The translations under genes and the position numbers were made by a program. Positions 23,325-34,560 of a stretch of 64,000 bases of DNA are shown here, piece after piece. The notes under the pieces are model-generated. The model had not been told where the DNA came from. It searched no databases and saw nothing but the letters and a program-made list of their open reading frames with translations. Positions within the stretch are counted from its first letter, which is position 1. Each line of letters opens with the position of its first letter. The stretch is from Endothia cerciana (Eukaryota > Ascomycota > Sordariomycetes > Diaporthales > Cryphonectriaceae), in contig JALRMH010000027.1 in NCBI GenBank assembly GCA_026119935.1, positions 1 through 64,000 on the forward strand. Direction: 5' to 3'.

Positions 23325-25403
23325 ATGGCTCCTGTCAGGCGGGCTCCGTATAAGGACTTCTTGCAGGCTTCTCTCCAGCGACGCTTCTCTTCTACCACCA
23401 CTATTCTTCTCGTGATCGCCTTTGTCGAGTCCGTCCTCTTCGCCGTCTGCAGATCTCCTAAGGCTATATTTTCTAGCTGGTGGTCCTGTGAGTTACGCCT
23501 CTCCACCGCCCTTGGCCCTCCTCGAGTCTAATTTCAGTTTCACCAGTCTTCTGGTTGTTGTCCCCCGTCGGTCCAACAGGCATACGAGCCTTCTTCATCT
23601 TCCTCTGCGGTCTTGCCGTTATCGTCTTGCGAATCGCACAATACCATGTGGGCATACGAACCTCGAACTGCGGCTACCAAACATTCTTGAAGTATGCCGC
23701 GACCTCGCAGACGCTGGAGGCCCTCGTATCTTACGCCCTGTCGTCTCTGCTGTTCAGCCAGGTCTACTTGTGGACTTCGACGGCCAATGACCTTAATTGG
23801 GTCGTGATTCAGTCGGGCGACAGGGCACGGCTGAACGAGAAGCCTATCTTCTACACCGTTCACTGCCTGTTATTTGGCCTGTTGCAGGGCATACTGCACA
23901 TCTATCGCGACGAGGACAGGCTTCTCTTGAGACCTGTCACGCTTAGGGACGAAAAACCAGCAGCGCAAAACAATAAGGTCACCTGGCAGATGCGCATCAG
24001 AAACGACGTGCCTGCTCTGGCGAGTCTGGCCGCTATGCAATCGGCAGCTGCCCTTGTGCTTAGCGTCATCCTCTACCACGCGGCCAAGGTTCCAGACTTT
24101 TTGTCGGGATTTACACTCCGCGAGCTGGCATGGCGAACCGCGCTCATGTTTTTCCGAACAATCTATACCCTTCCTAAAACCAAGATGGTTCCGGCCACTC
24201 TGGCAAGTGTCAATGGTTGGATGTGGTTGCGGTGCTTCTACACAGGCTTCATGTTGCTCTTCATGTGGTTTGCTGGCATCAAGATGTTCTCGTTGCTGCT
24301 CGTTCGTCCGCCGTTGAAGCTCGGAAACCCCTTGACTTCTGAATCCAAAGACCCCAACGGAAGTCTGTTGAACGGCCTGAAGAGCAAGAAGTTGCATATC
24401 AAGGTTAGTGCCGCACATCATACGATATTCGAGAGGCTCGTGATACTGACTCTTGCAGTCTTTCGCAATGTGGGAGCTCGCCCTTATCGCTAAAGATTTT
24501 GGGCCTCGGCGGAAGGCTATTTTCCAGGATATTGACCGGAAGGATGGCCCGGCGTGGTCTCAAGTATACGCGCTGTGCCTCGACGTCGTGAAAGAGATGG
24601 AAGTTAGGATTGATACCTACGGCAAGACACCCGAGCCTCCTTCCAAGGAAGCCGTGCCGCCTACGAATGATCCCAATGCTGGAACACAAAGGTCTTTGCA
24701 AATCAGCAATGACCCTATCCTCTTGTCTACGCCGGCCAAGAAGAGCAAGGTCGAAGACATTATTGGCAAAGTCGCGGTACGTTCGCCTGGACAAGAAGGA
24801 CGACTTAGTCCTATCGTCCAGAAGGGGTACTCTCAGGCCAAGGGAGTGGTACAGGAGGTTGCACGACAAGCGACCAGCCCAGAGGATTTGCAGAGCCCGA
24901 TTCAGAACTGGACGAGAAAATTTCTGGAGTCGCCGCCTGGGATCCCTTTCAGGCAGACGTTCGACCGGAGACTCACCGTTGTTGTCCTGGGAACGCCATA
25001 CGCGGAGCCAAGCCTCTACATAAATGCCATCTCTGCAGTGACTAGATTGGCACTGCACAGCCTGGCGGAGGACAGTTATGGAAATGTGCAGCGTGATATT
25101 TCGACCATCATCCGGAGCTTCACGGCGGTGACTGTGAAGCTGGAGAAGTTCAGGGCCGACTTCCCCAGGCACTGGACAGAGCTTGGTGCCTCGAAGGGGT
25201 GCGCGGCTGTGGATGCGGTCCTGGAGACGCTGAAGGAAGCTCTGCGGCAGCTCATCGAAAGCTTTGGGCCATACGCACGGGACATCAGGCTGACCTTTGC
25301 GGACATGAGACAAGCGCGGGAGGCGGCTGGGATGCCTCACCGGGCTAGGGGCACTGCTGCAATAGAGGCTGCGCGGCCGCCGGAGATGCGCCAGGTGCGG
25401 TGA
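23325..25403 (+). CDS. ndc1: Transmembrane nucleoporin Ndc1
   Basis: Ndc1 anchors nuclear pore complexes and spindle pole bodies in the nuclear envelope. Three exons (23325-23487, 23538-24403, 24459-25403) give 657 aa. The N-terminal half has about six hydrophobic segments, for example TTTILLVIAFVESVLFAV, AFFIFLCGLAVIVLRIA and GFMLLFMWFAGIKMFSLLL. A soluble C-terminal half follows, beginning after LHIK/SFAMWELALIA. Conserved family stretches are LIAKDFGPRRKAIFQDIDR and the helical region around ALCLDVVKEME. Yeast Ndc1 is 655 aa, a close match. It is divergent from pep12 and upstream of dlt1 on the same strand, with a separate 565 nt spacer. Confidence 0.93.
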
Positions 25404-25968
25404 AGGGAGCCGTTGTAAATCGGAGTGAGATGGTTCACAACATTGCAGCATGATTGTGTGATTATACCCGAGCACGTGGCTCAGCATGATAGAAACAGAA
25501 ATTCCAGCATTTGTGCAACTTATCGATAAGCAGTGCAAGTCTGCCACGCGGGTCTCGCAAATGCCGGTAGCTTGTGAAAGGGGGCTGGACCTGATGACGT
25601 TTAATTGGATGTGGGGGCCGGTTCGCGCTTCATTTTGGTTGCCTTCTTTGCGCCTTGCCTGGCCACGTCTCTCGTCTTACAGAGAACATCACCTCTTCTC
25701 CTCTCCCATCAACGCTGGCCGGCTCTCCTCAACATTCCTAGTTCGCCCTCAATGTCTGACACCGAGCTCCTGAGCATCTACGCACCAACGACACCATCAT
25801 GATACCGACATATTTCTCGTCCTTGTCGATAGCGCGGCAGTTGGCCACCGAGACGAACAACTCGCGAGGAGAAGCACTCTCGCTTAATAGATGATAAAAC
25901 ACTTACATTAATACGCTCCGCGGCCATACTCGCGACTGTTCCGGAGACTCAGCTTCTCAACCGCTACG
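25404..25968 (+). promoter_or_regulatory. dlt1 upstream region with a 16-codon upstream ORF
   Basis: This 565 nt spacer lies between ndc1 and dlt1. A short ORF at 25752-25802 (16 aa, beginning MSDTELLSIYAP) lies 166 nt before the dlt1 ATG. If it is in the mRNA leader it could act as a translational uORF; this depends on the transcript start, which cannot be seen here. Confidence 0.3.
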
Positions 25969-27393
25969 ATGTCGCGCCGCCATCTCCTCTGGCGCATCAT
26001 CTACCACTCCCTCTACTACTTCCTCTCGCTGATCCTACTCCTCCTGCTCTGTGTCACTCCCGCCGACGCCATCCGTCAGTCCTACCTTAACAACCAGCGC
26101 TTCCACATCCTCAACATTATTGTCTGCCTGTCTGTCACCCTTGTCGCCGTCGTCTGCATCTACGTCTTCCGACTGTACGTCATGCGCACCGCGCTCGCCA
26201 GCATCCCGAAGTCCTATGTTCCGATCGAGAAGGGCGAAGTGCGCAAGGGCGTGCGGAAGATGATCGTCGCGGGGCTGAGCAGGAGCGCGGCCATCGCCTA
26301 TGAGAGCAGGCCGCGGGTTGTAAGCGCGAGGCCGGCGACGGCGGGCACGCGTGAGGAGGGAGGTGGCGCTGGGGAGAATGAGACAGGGGGTGCGCAGGAA
26401 CGGAGAAGGACGTTCAAGGTATTCGGGATGAAGAAGGCGGCTACCGCGGAGGAGAAGATGGGGATCACGTTGCCACCGCACAAGGCTGTGTGGGGCGAGA
26501 TTGAGCATTACGGATGGGCATCGCCGTATTCCCCGGATCTGCCGAATTTGCAGTACAGTACGGTCATCTCAGAGCTGCCGAACCTGATCGAGGCCAAAGC
26601 TCTGACGCTGGCACCGCCAGCTCCTGGGTCGGACCCTACACAACCTGTCCTCTATCCAGAGGCAATCGCTCTGTTACAGAGGCAGGAGAATCTGTCTCTG
26701 CGGCAGTACCTGGCGCAATTGGCGGAGCTGGGTGTTCTGGCACCCTCGCGAGCGACGGCAGACTTTTTGTCGTCTTATGACTACGCGCGGTACTCAACAC
26801 GACCGATCTCGAACTCCCGATTTCGGGATTTGATTCACCTCTTCGCAGAGATTCTGCGCACCATGGAACCTCTGGATCCGGCCATGCTACGTAATCTCGA
26901 CGGCGCAAATGATGACGTTACATCCTCCGAAAGCGACATCGACAACGACGCACCCCGCGAGAGCCCCAGCACGCCACGCAGCCGGATAAGTCAGCCATCC
27001 CTCCACCGTCAGCAGAGCCACGCCTCCTACGCCATGACCTCGACGTCCAGCAGCTCGCACAGCAACGCCTCGCAGATCCGCCGACGGCCGGACATGACGC
27101 TCCGGCACTCCTCGCAGGGCACGTGGGCGGGGACGTTCCGCACTGCGCCGGCGACGCCCAAGAGCAGGCGGACGGCGGTGTCGCCGTCGTCGGCATCGTC
27201 GAACTCGAGCGTGAACAGCTTCGCCCAGACGCGCCAGCCTTACACCACTGGCGGGGTTTCCGGGTCGAGCTCGAACGTCAGCATCCGGTCCGCGGTCTCG
27301 GGCGGCTCGGTCGGCTCGGTCATCCGTCTCAGCGAGAGGACGGGGGTGGGCGAGCTGCCTTACGTGCTCACGCTTGCTGAGACGCGCCAGTGA
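25969..27393 (+). CDS. dlt1: Defect-at-low-temperature protein Dlt1
   Basis: A single-exon gene of 474 aa. Dlt1 is a fungal membrane protein required for growth under stress in yeast; its biochemical role is not known. Two transmembrane segments lie at about residues 10-32 (SLYYFLSLILLLLLCVT) and 48-68 (LNIIVCLSVTLVAVVCIYVF), separated by PADAIRQ. Characteristic conserved blocks follow: ASIPKSYVPIEKGEVRKGVR, WGEIEHYGWASPYSPDLPNL and TVISELPNLIEAKALTLAPP. The C-terminal third is a Ser/Thr-rich low-complexity tail that is probably disordered. The ATG was chosen because the first membrane segment follows directly. Confidence 0.9.
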   Translation: MSRRHLLWRIIYHSLYYFLSLILLLLLCVTPADAIRQSYLNNQRFHILNIIVCLSVTLVAVVCIYVFRLYVMRTALASIPKSYVPIEKGEVRKGVRKMIVAGLSRSAAIAYESRPRVVSARPATAGTREEGGGAGENETGGAQERRRTFKVFGMKKAATAEEKMGITLPPHKAVWGEIEHYGWASPYSPDLPNLQYSTVISELPNLIEAKALTLAPPAPGSDPTQPVLYPEAIALLQRQENLSLRQYLAQLAELGVLAPSRATADFLSSYDYARYSTRPISNSRFRDLIHLFAEILRTMEPLDPAMLRNLDGANDDVTSSESDIDNDAPRESPSTPRSRISQPSLHRQQSHASYAMTSTSSSSHSNASQIRRRPDMTLRHSSQGTWAGTFRTAPATPKSRRTAVSPSSASSNSSVNSFAQTRQPYTTGGVSGSSSNVSIRSAVSGGSVGSVIRLSERTGVGELPYVLTLAETRQ

Positions 27394-27654
27394 GGACGCT
27401 CGGCTTGACGGCCGGGCAGATGTCTTGCCAATTACGAATTGACGATTAATTGCATGGTTTGGTGCTGGTGGTTTGGTACCGCAAGGCTTTGTTCTTTCTT
27501 TTTCTTGAGTATGGAAAACGTGATACTGCATAATGCTAATTTTCGGATCCTTCATTCTCCCTGCATTCGTTCTCCCCCTCCCTCTCTCCCCCTATGTACG
27601 TCTCATAGTGCTCGTTCCGCTCTACAGATTCCCCTTCATCTTTTTCTCAAACCG

Positions 27655-27665
27655 CCCCCCCCCCC
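27655..27665. repeat. Poly(C) tract, 11 nt
   Basis: Eleven consecutive C about 260 nt after the dlt1 stop. Confidence 0.95.
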
Positions 27666-27955
27666 TCTTTCTCAAGCCCTTCACCTAAAACGCCAAACGT
27701 CAATGAAAACTCTAGCCTCCCGTCCTCCGCAGCAAAAACTCATGCGCTCATCCATCGACCTCATGTCACCTGACCCGTGCGGCGGTTGGTCAGGGGTGCG
27801 GGCACGCTTCGCATTCCCTCTGGATAAAACTCGACCGGCCGAACGCGGACTCACTTCCGGATATCGAATTGTACTGTCAACTCTCGTCAGCATCAGTAAA
27901 CCATATCTGTAACCCCCGTGCCGCGACGAACTTTCATACGCGACAAACCGGTGGT

Positions 27956-28489
27956 TCAGTGCCAGAATCGTGAGCCGACACCGAAGAGATCTCTTTCGAT
28001 CATCTCCTGCGTCCGCTGACGTGGAGTCTCATCGACCAGGGGTGAAGAAGTGCAGGGCTGTTGAAACTCCTGGCTGAAGACGTCAAGATCGGCCATCATG
28101 TCTTCCTCGGACCGTGAAGGCCACGTGCCCAGCCCGAGCAGACTCTCGGGCTGTTTATCGCTCTTGTGACCTTTGTTATCCTTAGCCGGCTTGCGAGACA
28201 GGCTTGACCTTGCGTGATCAACCCGATGACGCTCCTTCGCAGAGCTCTCGCGGAGCTGTCGGTCGATGAGGTCCATGCCATGCTGGACAATGCTGCACGA
28301 CGCCTCGCGGCCGGCGTGAGGCACGGCGAGGAGGCCGGTGTCCTCGCACGGCGGCTGCTGCTGGTAATGGCGGATGGAGTACTTGCTGTCCACCGGGACT
28401 TGAGGAGCTCCATTTCTACCGCAGGTGGACGAGCCACGCTTGCTGTTGGCCGAGGTCAGCTTTTGTGTTCTGGGCGAGCGGGGGAACAC
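27956..28489 (-). CDS. Hypothetical protein, 177 aa
   Basis: I do not recognise this protein. It is an uninterrupted frame of 177 codons, polar and low in hydrophobic residues, with no signal peptide or membrane segment. The C-terminal half has a mixed charged pattern (ESLLGLGTWPSRSEEDMMAD, then ETPRQRTQEMIERDLFGVG) that looks more protein-like than its surroundings. Another minus-strand frame overlaps its 5' end, so the true start or an upstream exon is uncertain. It could be a lineage-specific gene or a chance frame at the edge of the accessory region. Confidence 0.35.
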   Translation of the reverse strand: MFPRSPRTQKLTSANSKRGSSTCGRNGAPQVPVDSKYSIRHYQQQPPCEDTGLLAVPHAGREASCSIVQHGMDLIDRQLRESSAKERHRVDHARSSLSRKPAKDNKGHKSDKQPESLLGLGTWPSRSEEDMMADLDVFSQEFQQPCTSSPLVDETPRQRTQEMIERDLFGVGSRFWH

Positions 28490-29790
28490 ATCCAGACTGA
28501 CCGGTCATAACAAGATGCGGCCGCTGCGTATATCCAAGGGAAGCCATCAAGGTATTTGTGCGTGAGACGATGGGAGAGGCTTCCGTCCTCTTGAAGGCAA
28601 AAGGAGAGGAACACGATACGTGTTCATGAAACAATGTCCTTCTTTGCCTATGATCCTGCATGTGCGGACATAGGAGATCCCATTGCCTATGTGAGGGAAG
28701 GGGCCTCATGATATGCGTTCGCGAGTGAGAATCCTCGACGTCTGTAATTGAAAGAAGATGTGTCGCAGCTCTCAAACGAAATTACCACCCACAGCCCACT
28801 AGGAATGGTCCGTTGTCTGGATACTGCTGTAGAGGTTCGCCAGGCACAACATAAGAGAGCGTACGGGTGAAGTGAGAGCCATTGTGGCCTTCTTGGAGGG
28901 AGGGGTAGAGATCATCATACCCTATGTACAAGAGGCAAACATGCGCGCGTGCTCGACACGGGAGCTTGCAGTGGTTTGTGACACATGAGACAACCATTGG
29001 CTCGTGGAACAATGAAAAGCATCAGAAGCGTGATAGGTCATTGGAATGAAGTTCGGAGGGTAGTAATATGAGAGATGATATACTTACTGATCGACTAATG
29101 GCGACATCGGTAATGATCTGGTTGGGTGCTCCAGGAATGACCCGCCTCTGGACAGGCCACTTGCTTTGAACGAGGGTCGCACCGGACGATGTACGGCGGG
29201 CGAAGGAGTACGGACAGCCAACGCCGATAGTCTTAATAGGATATGGTCATAAAGGAGATGGTAAGTGAACCAGAGCGAGAAGGGCACAGGAAGTGGAGGT
29301 TGAGGCTGATGTGATGGCATCTCACAAGAACGATCCCATCCCAATGAGGGAGGCACTTGTCCATCTTATATCTTTGGGCCACGGAGGGTTCGGCCGCGAA
29401 GTATCAAGCAAGAAAGTGAGGCTGTTCTTTCCTGCCTCCGCGTTGAGCGCGGCTTGCCCATGACCACACCCGGAATACTCGAGGATGTATGAGATACAGC
29501 CAGCGATAGGAACTCCCAAGGCGTGGTTGACCGTTCAGACCGCGGCCCGCGAAGTATATAGACTCGCCAGGAAGTACCTAGCACCGATGAACCACCCTCG
29601 TGGTGGCGACAAACTGGACCGGACCTCCTGGTCCTTCATGCCGTGACTGGTTAAAGAGATACCGGTGGATTCGACTTTCGTGGACTTGGAAGATAACTGG
29701 CCGCTGAGAATACCTAAGTACATATTCTTCCGAGCCGCGCCTCTGCTGACAGCTTCATGCACATCGTTGCTAGTGCTGGTTGCCTTACTT

Positions 29791-29862
29791 GTCCGCAATT
29801 GGTTGCCTTACGGTCTGCAATAACCATTACGGACCCCAACGTAGGGGCAACCATTGCAGACC
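29791..29862. repeat. Foldback: three related copies of a GTCTGCAAT-type unit
   Basis: A perfect 10-nt inverted repeat (GGTCTGCAAT at 29812-29821, ATTGCAGACC at 29853-29862) is flanked by related copies of a GGTTGCC element at 29778, 29801 and, inverted, 29844. It resembles the terminal structure of a small foldback element, but no target duplication was identified. Confidence 0.6.
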
Positions 29863-30164
29863 TAGGTCAAGGGCCAGGTGGTTCGCATGCTGGTTCGCAT
29901 CCCCATTGTAGAACCGCGGTTCCGTAGACCCTAGCCCCCATCCAACTGAGCATACAGTATGTACTCGATCACTGTATGTGTCGCACACGGTACTAAGTCG
30001 GATTACACAGTAAATATACATCCACCGATGAGTACAACGGCGTTACAACCGCGAAATCGCCTCACGTTTTCGAGAAGAAATTACAAGCTCATATAACATT
30101 CTTCATAAGACTCACAATCCGACATTTCAATTTCATGCTGTCTTCATCTTGGGAATTTTTCTTT

Positions 30165-30177
30165 GGGGGGGGGGGGG
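30165..30177. repeat. Poly(G) tract, 13 nt
   Basis: Thirteen consecutive G in the gene-poor spacer. Confidence 0.95.
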
Positions 30178-31002
30178 ATTCTCTCGTAGCTTTCGAATTT
30201 TTTTTTTATCGTCTTTACTCTCCGTATAGACCTACGTGTATGCCGGTGAAAGAAGTCGTCTCCGCTGTCGAGAGTCGCAATGGCTGCCTGCCTTGGTTAG
30301 AGAGTAATTCCAGCCCCCCAGGCAGATTGCTAGACATCTGGTTCAGTGGTTCACCACCTTGGATTGGATAAATTCAGAAGCCCTCGGGCAGCACCTCACG
30401 CTTCTCCTCTTCCAGGTATGATGGTTGCATCACCTGCAGCAGTTCGGTCGCATTACTCATCGGAATCAGCCGAGCTTCACCAGCACTATCCTATTGTTTG
30501 CAGGAAGATGACCTGCACACCCTTGCACGTGACCCCCCCGGCATGGACATCTTGCGGCGTAGACACTTTGCTATTCCTAGTAGTGGCTGCCTTGTTTGTT
30601 ACGAGATCGTAGTTAGAACGTGAGATGAAGAAATGCGCAGGATCGTTATTCTTTATGTCCGAAGCACTGGTGCCCGATTGGTACACCAACTTGATCACCG
30701 CCCAACCCGTGTTCACGAGGGCGCCGATTCGCAGCTACTCTTACTGATTATTACGGCCAGTATATTTGTTTGCTCCATTTCGGTCATCAAGCTTAGATCA
30801 CACAGCTAAGGACTGTCATAACACACGGCTAGCAATGTTTATAGAGAATGATATAAAAGATTGCGACCATGCTTACGTCCCAGTAAGGGATTTGTTGGAT
30901 TTAGACGAGTGGATAAAGCTCAATTCTTCTTAACTACTGATCTCTTCAAGGGAGACGACGAGGCTATTTATGTGTAACTATCGCCGGAGATTCTGGCTTT
31001 AG

Positions 31003-31020
31003 GGCTCGTATTTACGAGCC
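31003..31020. repeat. 18-nt palindrome
   Basis: GGCTCGTA and TACGAGCC arms of 8 nt are separated by TT. Role unknown. Confidence 0.7.
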
Positions 31021-31816
31021 TGTGTGGCCTTCTGAGACGAGGCCATCGTGAACTGATACAGATTCTAGACCGGCTTCTTCGGCGTAGGTTTCAGGCAGGC
31101 GGGACTTGTCGATCAACAGGATTTAAGAGTCTTGCTGGGAAAGGAAATACGATCAGGAAAAAAAATAAAAAGGGAAAATAGACACAAGGCAAAAAAAGAC
31201 ACAAACAAGGTAAGAAAAAGTAAGGAAAGAGCGGGTGATAAGACAGCTCCGGTCAAGCGGTAGTTAGTGCAGGGAAGGACTGACAATACTTGAATCGTGT
31301 GGTTAGATCCCACTGGTATTTGTTGCAGCGCAAGTAGCAAAAAGCGACTTGACTCAGCAGAGCACGGAGGGGTTTAACATTTCGGCCTGACACCCAGTAG
31401 GAAGCGTCTCGATAGCGCTTGAGGGATGTGGCTTGAAGCAAGTCCATCAGCTAAACGTATACATCTTACACATAATAGCCCTTCCCCCCAACCAACTATT
31501 ATATGATATTTCTAGCAGTTGCGAATCTCTCTGTAGCTCTATCCTCCTCCCGGTTCAACGCCCTTACCGTGCGTTACTGAATACTTAAGTTGAATATATT
31601 GCCAATTCACAATTCGTAGAGGAGTGGGTTAAACACCGCAAATTCTAACAAGTGAAGGTTCTGACGTACGCTGACAATGAACTAATGTTCAGTGACGAAC
31701 CATTTATACACCAATAATGGAAGGAGATAGAAAACAGGTGCCATTATGCATTGAAATTTGTCAACTGTTGACATTGCCCACCGGCTCAGAGAAAGATCCA
31801 CGAACGTTTTGCACGT

Positions 31817-34560
31817 CTACAGCTCTTCGTCCGTGTCATCAGAGTCCTCACCTTGGCCTTCGGCATTCATGCTCTCCATGTATGCAAAGGTGTAGAACTC
31901 GGGCCCCTCCTCCTTCGAACCGAGCGCATATTTTCGCCACAAGTACCCGAGATATCCCAGCTGAAACTTGACGAATTTGATCTTCGGTACTGCAAATACC
32001 ACGATCAGATCCTCAAGGCTGAAGCCCTTTGTCTCCTCCACCAACAGAAACACCAGAAAAAACGCCACAAGGTTCAATCCCGAGAAGAGCACAAGCCCGC
32101 CCCAGTGTCTGGCTGAAGCGTCGAGCGCGGGATAGCACAAGGTAAGGACCCCAGCGAAGAATAGATTGACTGAAATAGCTACCGCACACCCCTGTGAAGC
32201 TTTAGTGTTGTGCCCAGAACATTTAATTCTCATCTTCTAAAGTGATTGCCCTGGAAAGGTACTTACTGCCTCACGCTGGGCGAGCGGGAAGCTCTCGGAC
32301 GCCAGTGTGAACGGTATCGGACCCAAACTTGTTGAATACACCGCGGCAAACACTGCCATCGATCATCGAATCTGTTAGTAGGGTATCTGGCAAGAAAATA
32401 TCCTGATCTAAGCCTTACAATAAATGAATATGATTAGCGGTGGCAGATGTTTCGCACCCCAGTTGATGAAGCATAATGCCGCGGCTGCTAGGCAAAGGCT
32501 CATCAGAGGCAACGTGATAAGCATCAGCTTTCGTCGACCCCAAGTATCGATGCGCCTGATTGCCAGTAGCCCGAAGAGGAAATTTATAGCCCCTGCAATG
32601 ATAAGCTGAAGTGAAGGACAACGGAATTAGGCAATCATACCAAATCCAGCACTGAGGCCCATTGCAACTTCATAATTGGTGGAGTGACTAGAGTGGATGT
32701 TGCTCCTGGTTACGAAGAAAGTATCTCATAGGACGTTAGCTAGTATCCAACTGATTGTGGCACTGAAGGAGCTCACTCGAGTAGAATGCGAAGATGTTGA
32801 CTAGTGTCCGTTGAATTAGCTGTGTGTGCATGGCAATGTTGCAAGGGCAAAAAAGTAAAGCCACTTACTGCCACACAGTTGTTGTGACAGATTTACCACA
32901 CAGGTACTGAGCACAGCATTCTGCAGCCTTCCAACGGTAAATAGAAGACGGTATTGTCGGAGTGAATGACATAACCCCGACTTCAAGTTACTCGCATATG
33001 TGAGACCAGGCTTTGTAGTTCTAGCCTCGTCTTCCTGAGCACTCAGACCGAAGACCCCACCATTTTCGGCTTCACGAGCACTTTTGGTGCCTGCATTCTC
33101 ACGCAGCTCGATCTGACGAGCGTTCGGGTATTCATCTAACTCCACGGACTTGTGGATCAGGTAGAGGTCTCTCAGGGCTTGGAGCTGTATAGTATCACCT
33201 TGTGAGCGCCCGTAATGGTAGATTCCTAAATCGCAGGTGCACTCACCTGGGTCTGTCTAGCGCTAAGCAAGATCTCATACGCCCGCGGAAGGTTGAAGCG
33301 CGGCGTGTTTGGAAGCATGTAATACCGAGGGCTCTCTATGCACCAGCATAAAGCAATCAAGAGAATCACCGATGGCACAAATGGTGCTCCAAGGATCTGT
33401 GCCAGCGCGGTCTGTTGGTTTTGTGGCGGTGCCCCCGAGCCTGATGCGTTATTCCATTTGGCAATTGCCAGGTTGAAACAAGAACCGATTGCGATGCCAA
33501 AGGCGACCCTGAAATCGCAATCAGTTTACGGACATACGCGTGATGTTACACGCGTTCTTCTTTTACAAACTACCTTCAATCGAAATTGCCGTGTCGGATA
33601 GGGTATTGTGTAGACGAAGCAAATGAATTGTTCTCACCATAGTTGCCACATCAGAGTGGACGAGCCTCTCCACTGGGTAGAGGCAATTTCACTTGCAAGA
33701 ATGGGAGTACTAACGGCTTTGATTCCCATGGCTTGTAAGAAAGTCAGCCAGGCGTCCTGTTCTCATCCTCTCAGCCCAACTCACCAAAGCCGTTAACAAT
33801 CCTAACGCATAAAAGTTGCCACCAAGTAGTCGTCCATGCAGACCCTAGTGAGCTCGCCAGAATCATCAAGCCTGCGATGGTGATGGCTCCTCGCCGGCCG
33901 ACCCAATAGTTGAACAAGAGCGCAGACGGTGTGCCAATGATAGCTGCCGCAAAGTATGGCATGGCATTCATAGCCCCCAGTTTCCACTGCTGCAAGGTGC
34001 TCAGTTTTCCGCTCTGGAGCCAATCTTGCAGGGTTTTTGTTCCTTCGGGCAGGAGGGACTTCGCATACAACGTTGAGCAGTTGATGGATGCCTGAACGTG
34101 GCCTTGGAGAAATGCAGCGCATCCGACTGTCAGCACGACGGGGAAAATCTGGCGGAATTGCCCGCGCAGCTTCTCTTGTTCTAAGATGAGACCTTGTTTC
34201 TCGTACTCGTTCAACGTCACTAGAAGGTTGGTCTCTGTGGCCATGTTCTTGGCGACTTCATCGTAGGTGCGGATGTTCTTCGCCACGCGGGCTGCTCGGA
34301 GGACCTGCTCATATCCAACACCTGGAAGATGTCTTGAAAACTCCCTGACATCCTTTTGCAGCTCCCTGTCGCTGAGGTGGGCTGAAAGAGATACGTATCA
34401 GCGACATTGGACAATAGTAGTTGGCAGATGACTAAGAAGATCCAGGTCTGCCCGGCAGTAACATACCTAGAGGTCCTTCTATAATCGCTCGGTCATTGAA
34501 ACTGCGTTGGACCAGATGGGCCTCGCGCCTCCTCCGGAGCCGTGAAATGCTCTCGGCCAT
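31817..34560 (-). CDS. MFS sugar-transporter-like membrane protein
   Basis: Ten exons join in frame to 699 aa: 34467-34560, 33785-34381, 33638-33731, 33247-33508, 32869-33184, 32777-32800, 32641-32705, 32419-32605, 32267-32352 and 31817-32191. It belongs to the sugar porter family: NYWVGRRGAITIAGLMI (loop 2-3 motif), PRYYMLPNTPRF in the PESPR position, DTWGRRKLML in the second half, and FLLVEETKGFSLEDL after the last helix, the PETKG-type motif. The cytosolic central loop and acidic C-terminal tail are long. The substrate cannot be read from sequence. Nine introns contrast with 0-3 in most neighbours, as is common for accessory transporters. No stop or frameshift is seen once spliced, so it is probably functional. 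An alternative frame at 32641-32705 was rejected because it breaks the following join. Confidence 0.85.

Larger units (their letters stand above)
28490..31816. other. Gene-poor 3.3 kb spacer with short repeats
   Basis: No gene is supported here: open frames stay under about 120 codons and resemble nothing I know. The stretch contains a foldback at 29791-29862, a G13 tract at 30165-30177 and an 18-nt palindrome at 31003-31020. It becomes A/T-richer after about 30720. It may hold remnants of mobile DNA, but no transposase or reverse transcriptase sequence was seen. Confidence 0.5.

Noticed and set aside
32641..32705. Alternative frame in MFS exon 7 (reading SNIHSSHS)
   Set aside because: It cannot join in frame to the next exon, whereas the chosen frame continues into LIIAGAINFLFG.
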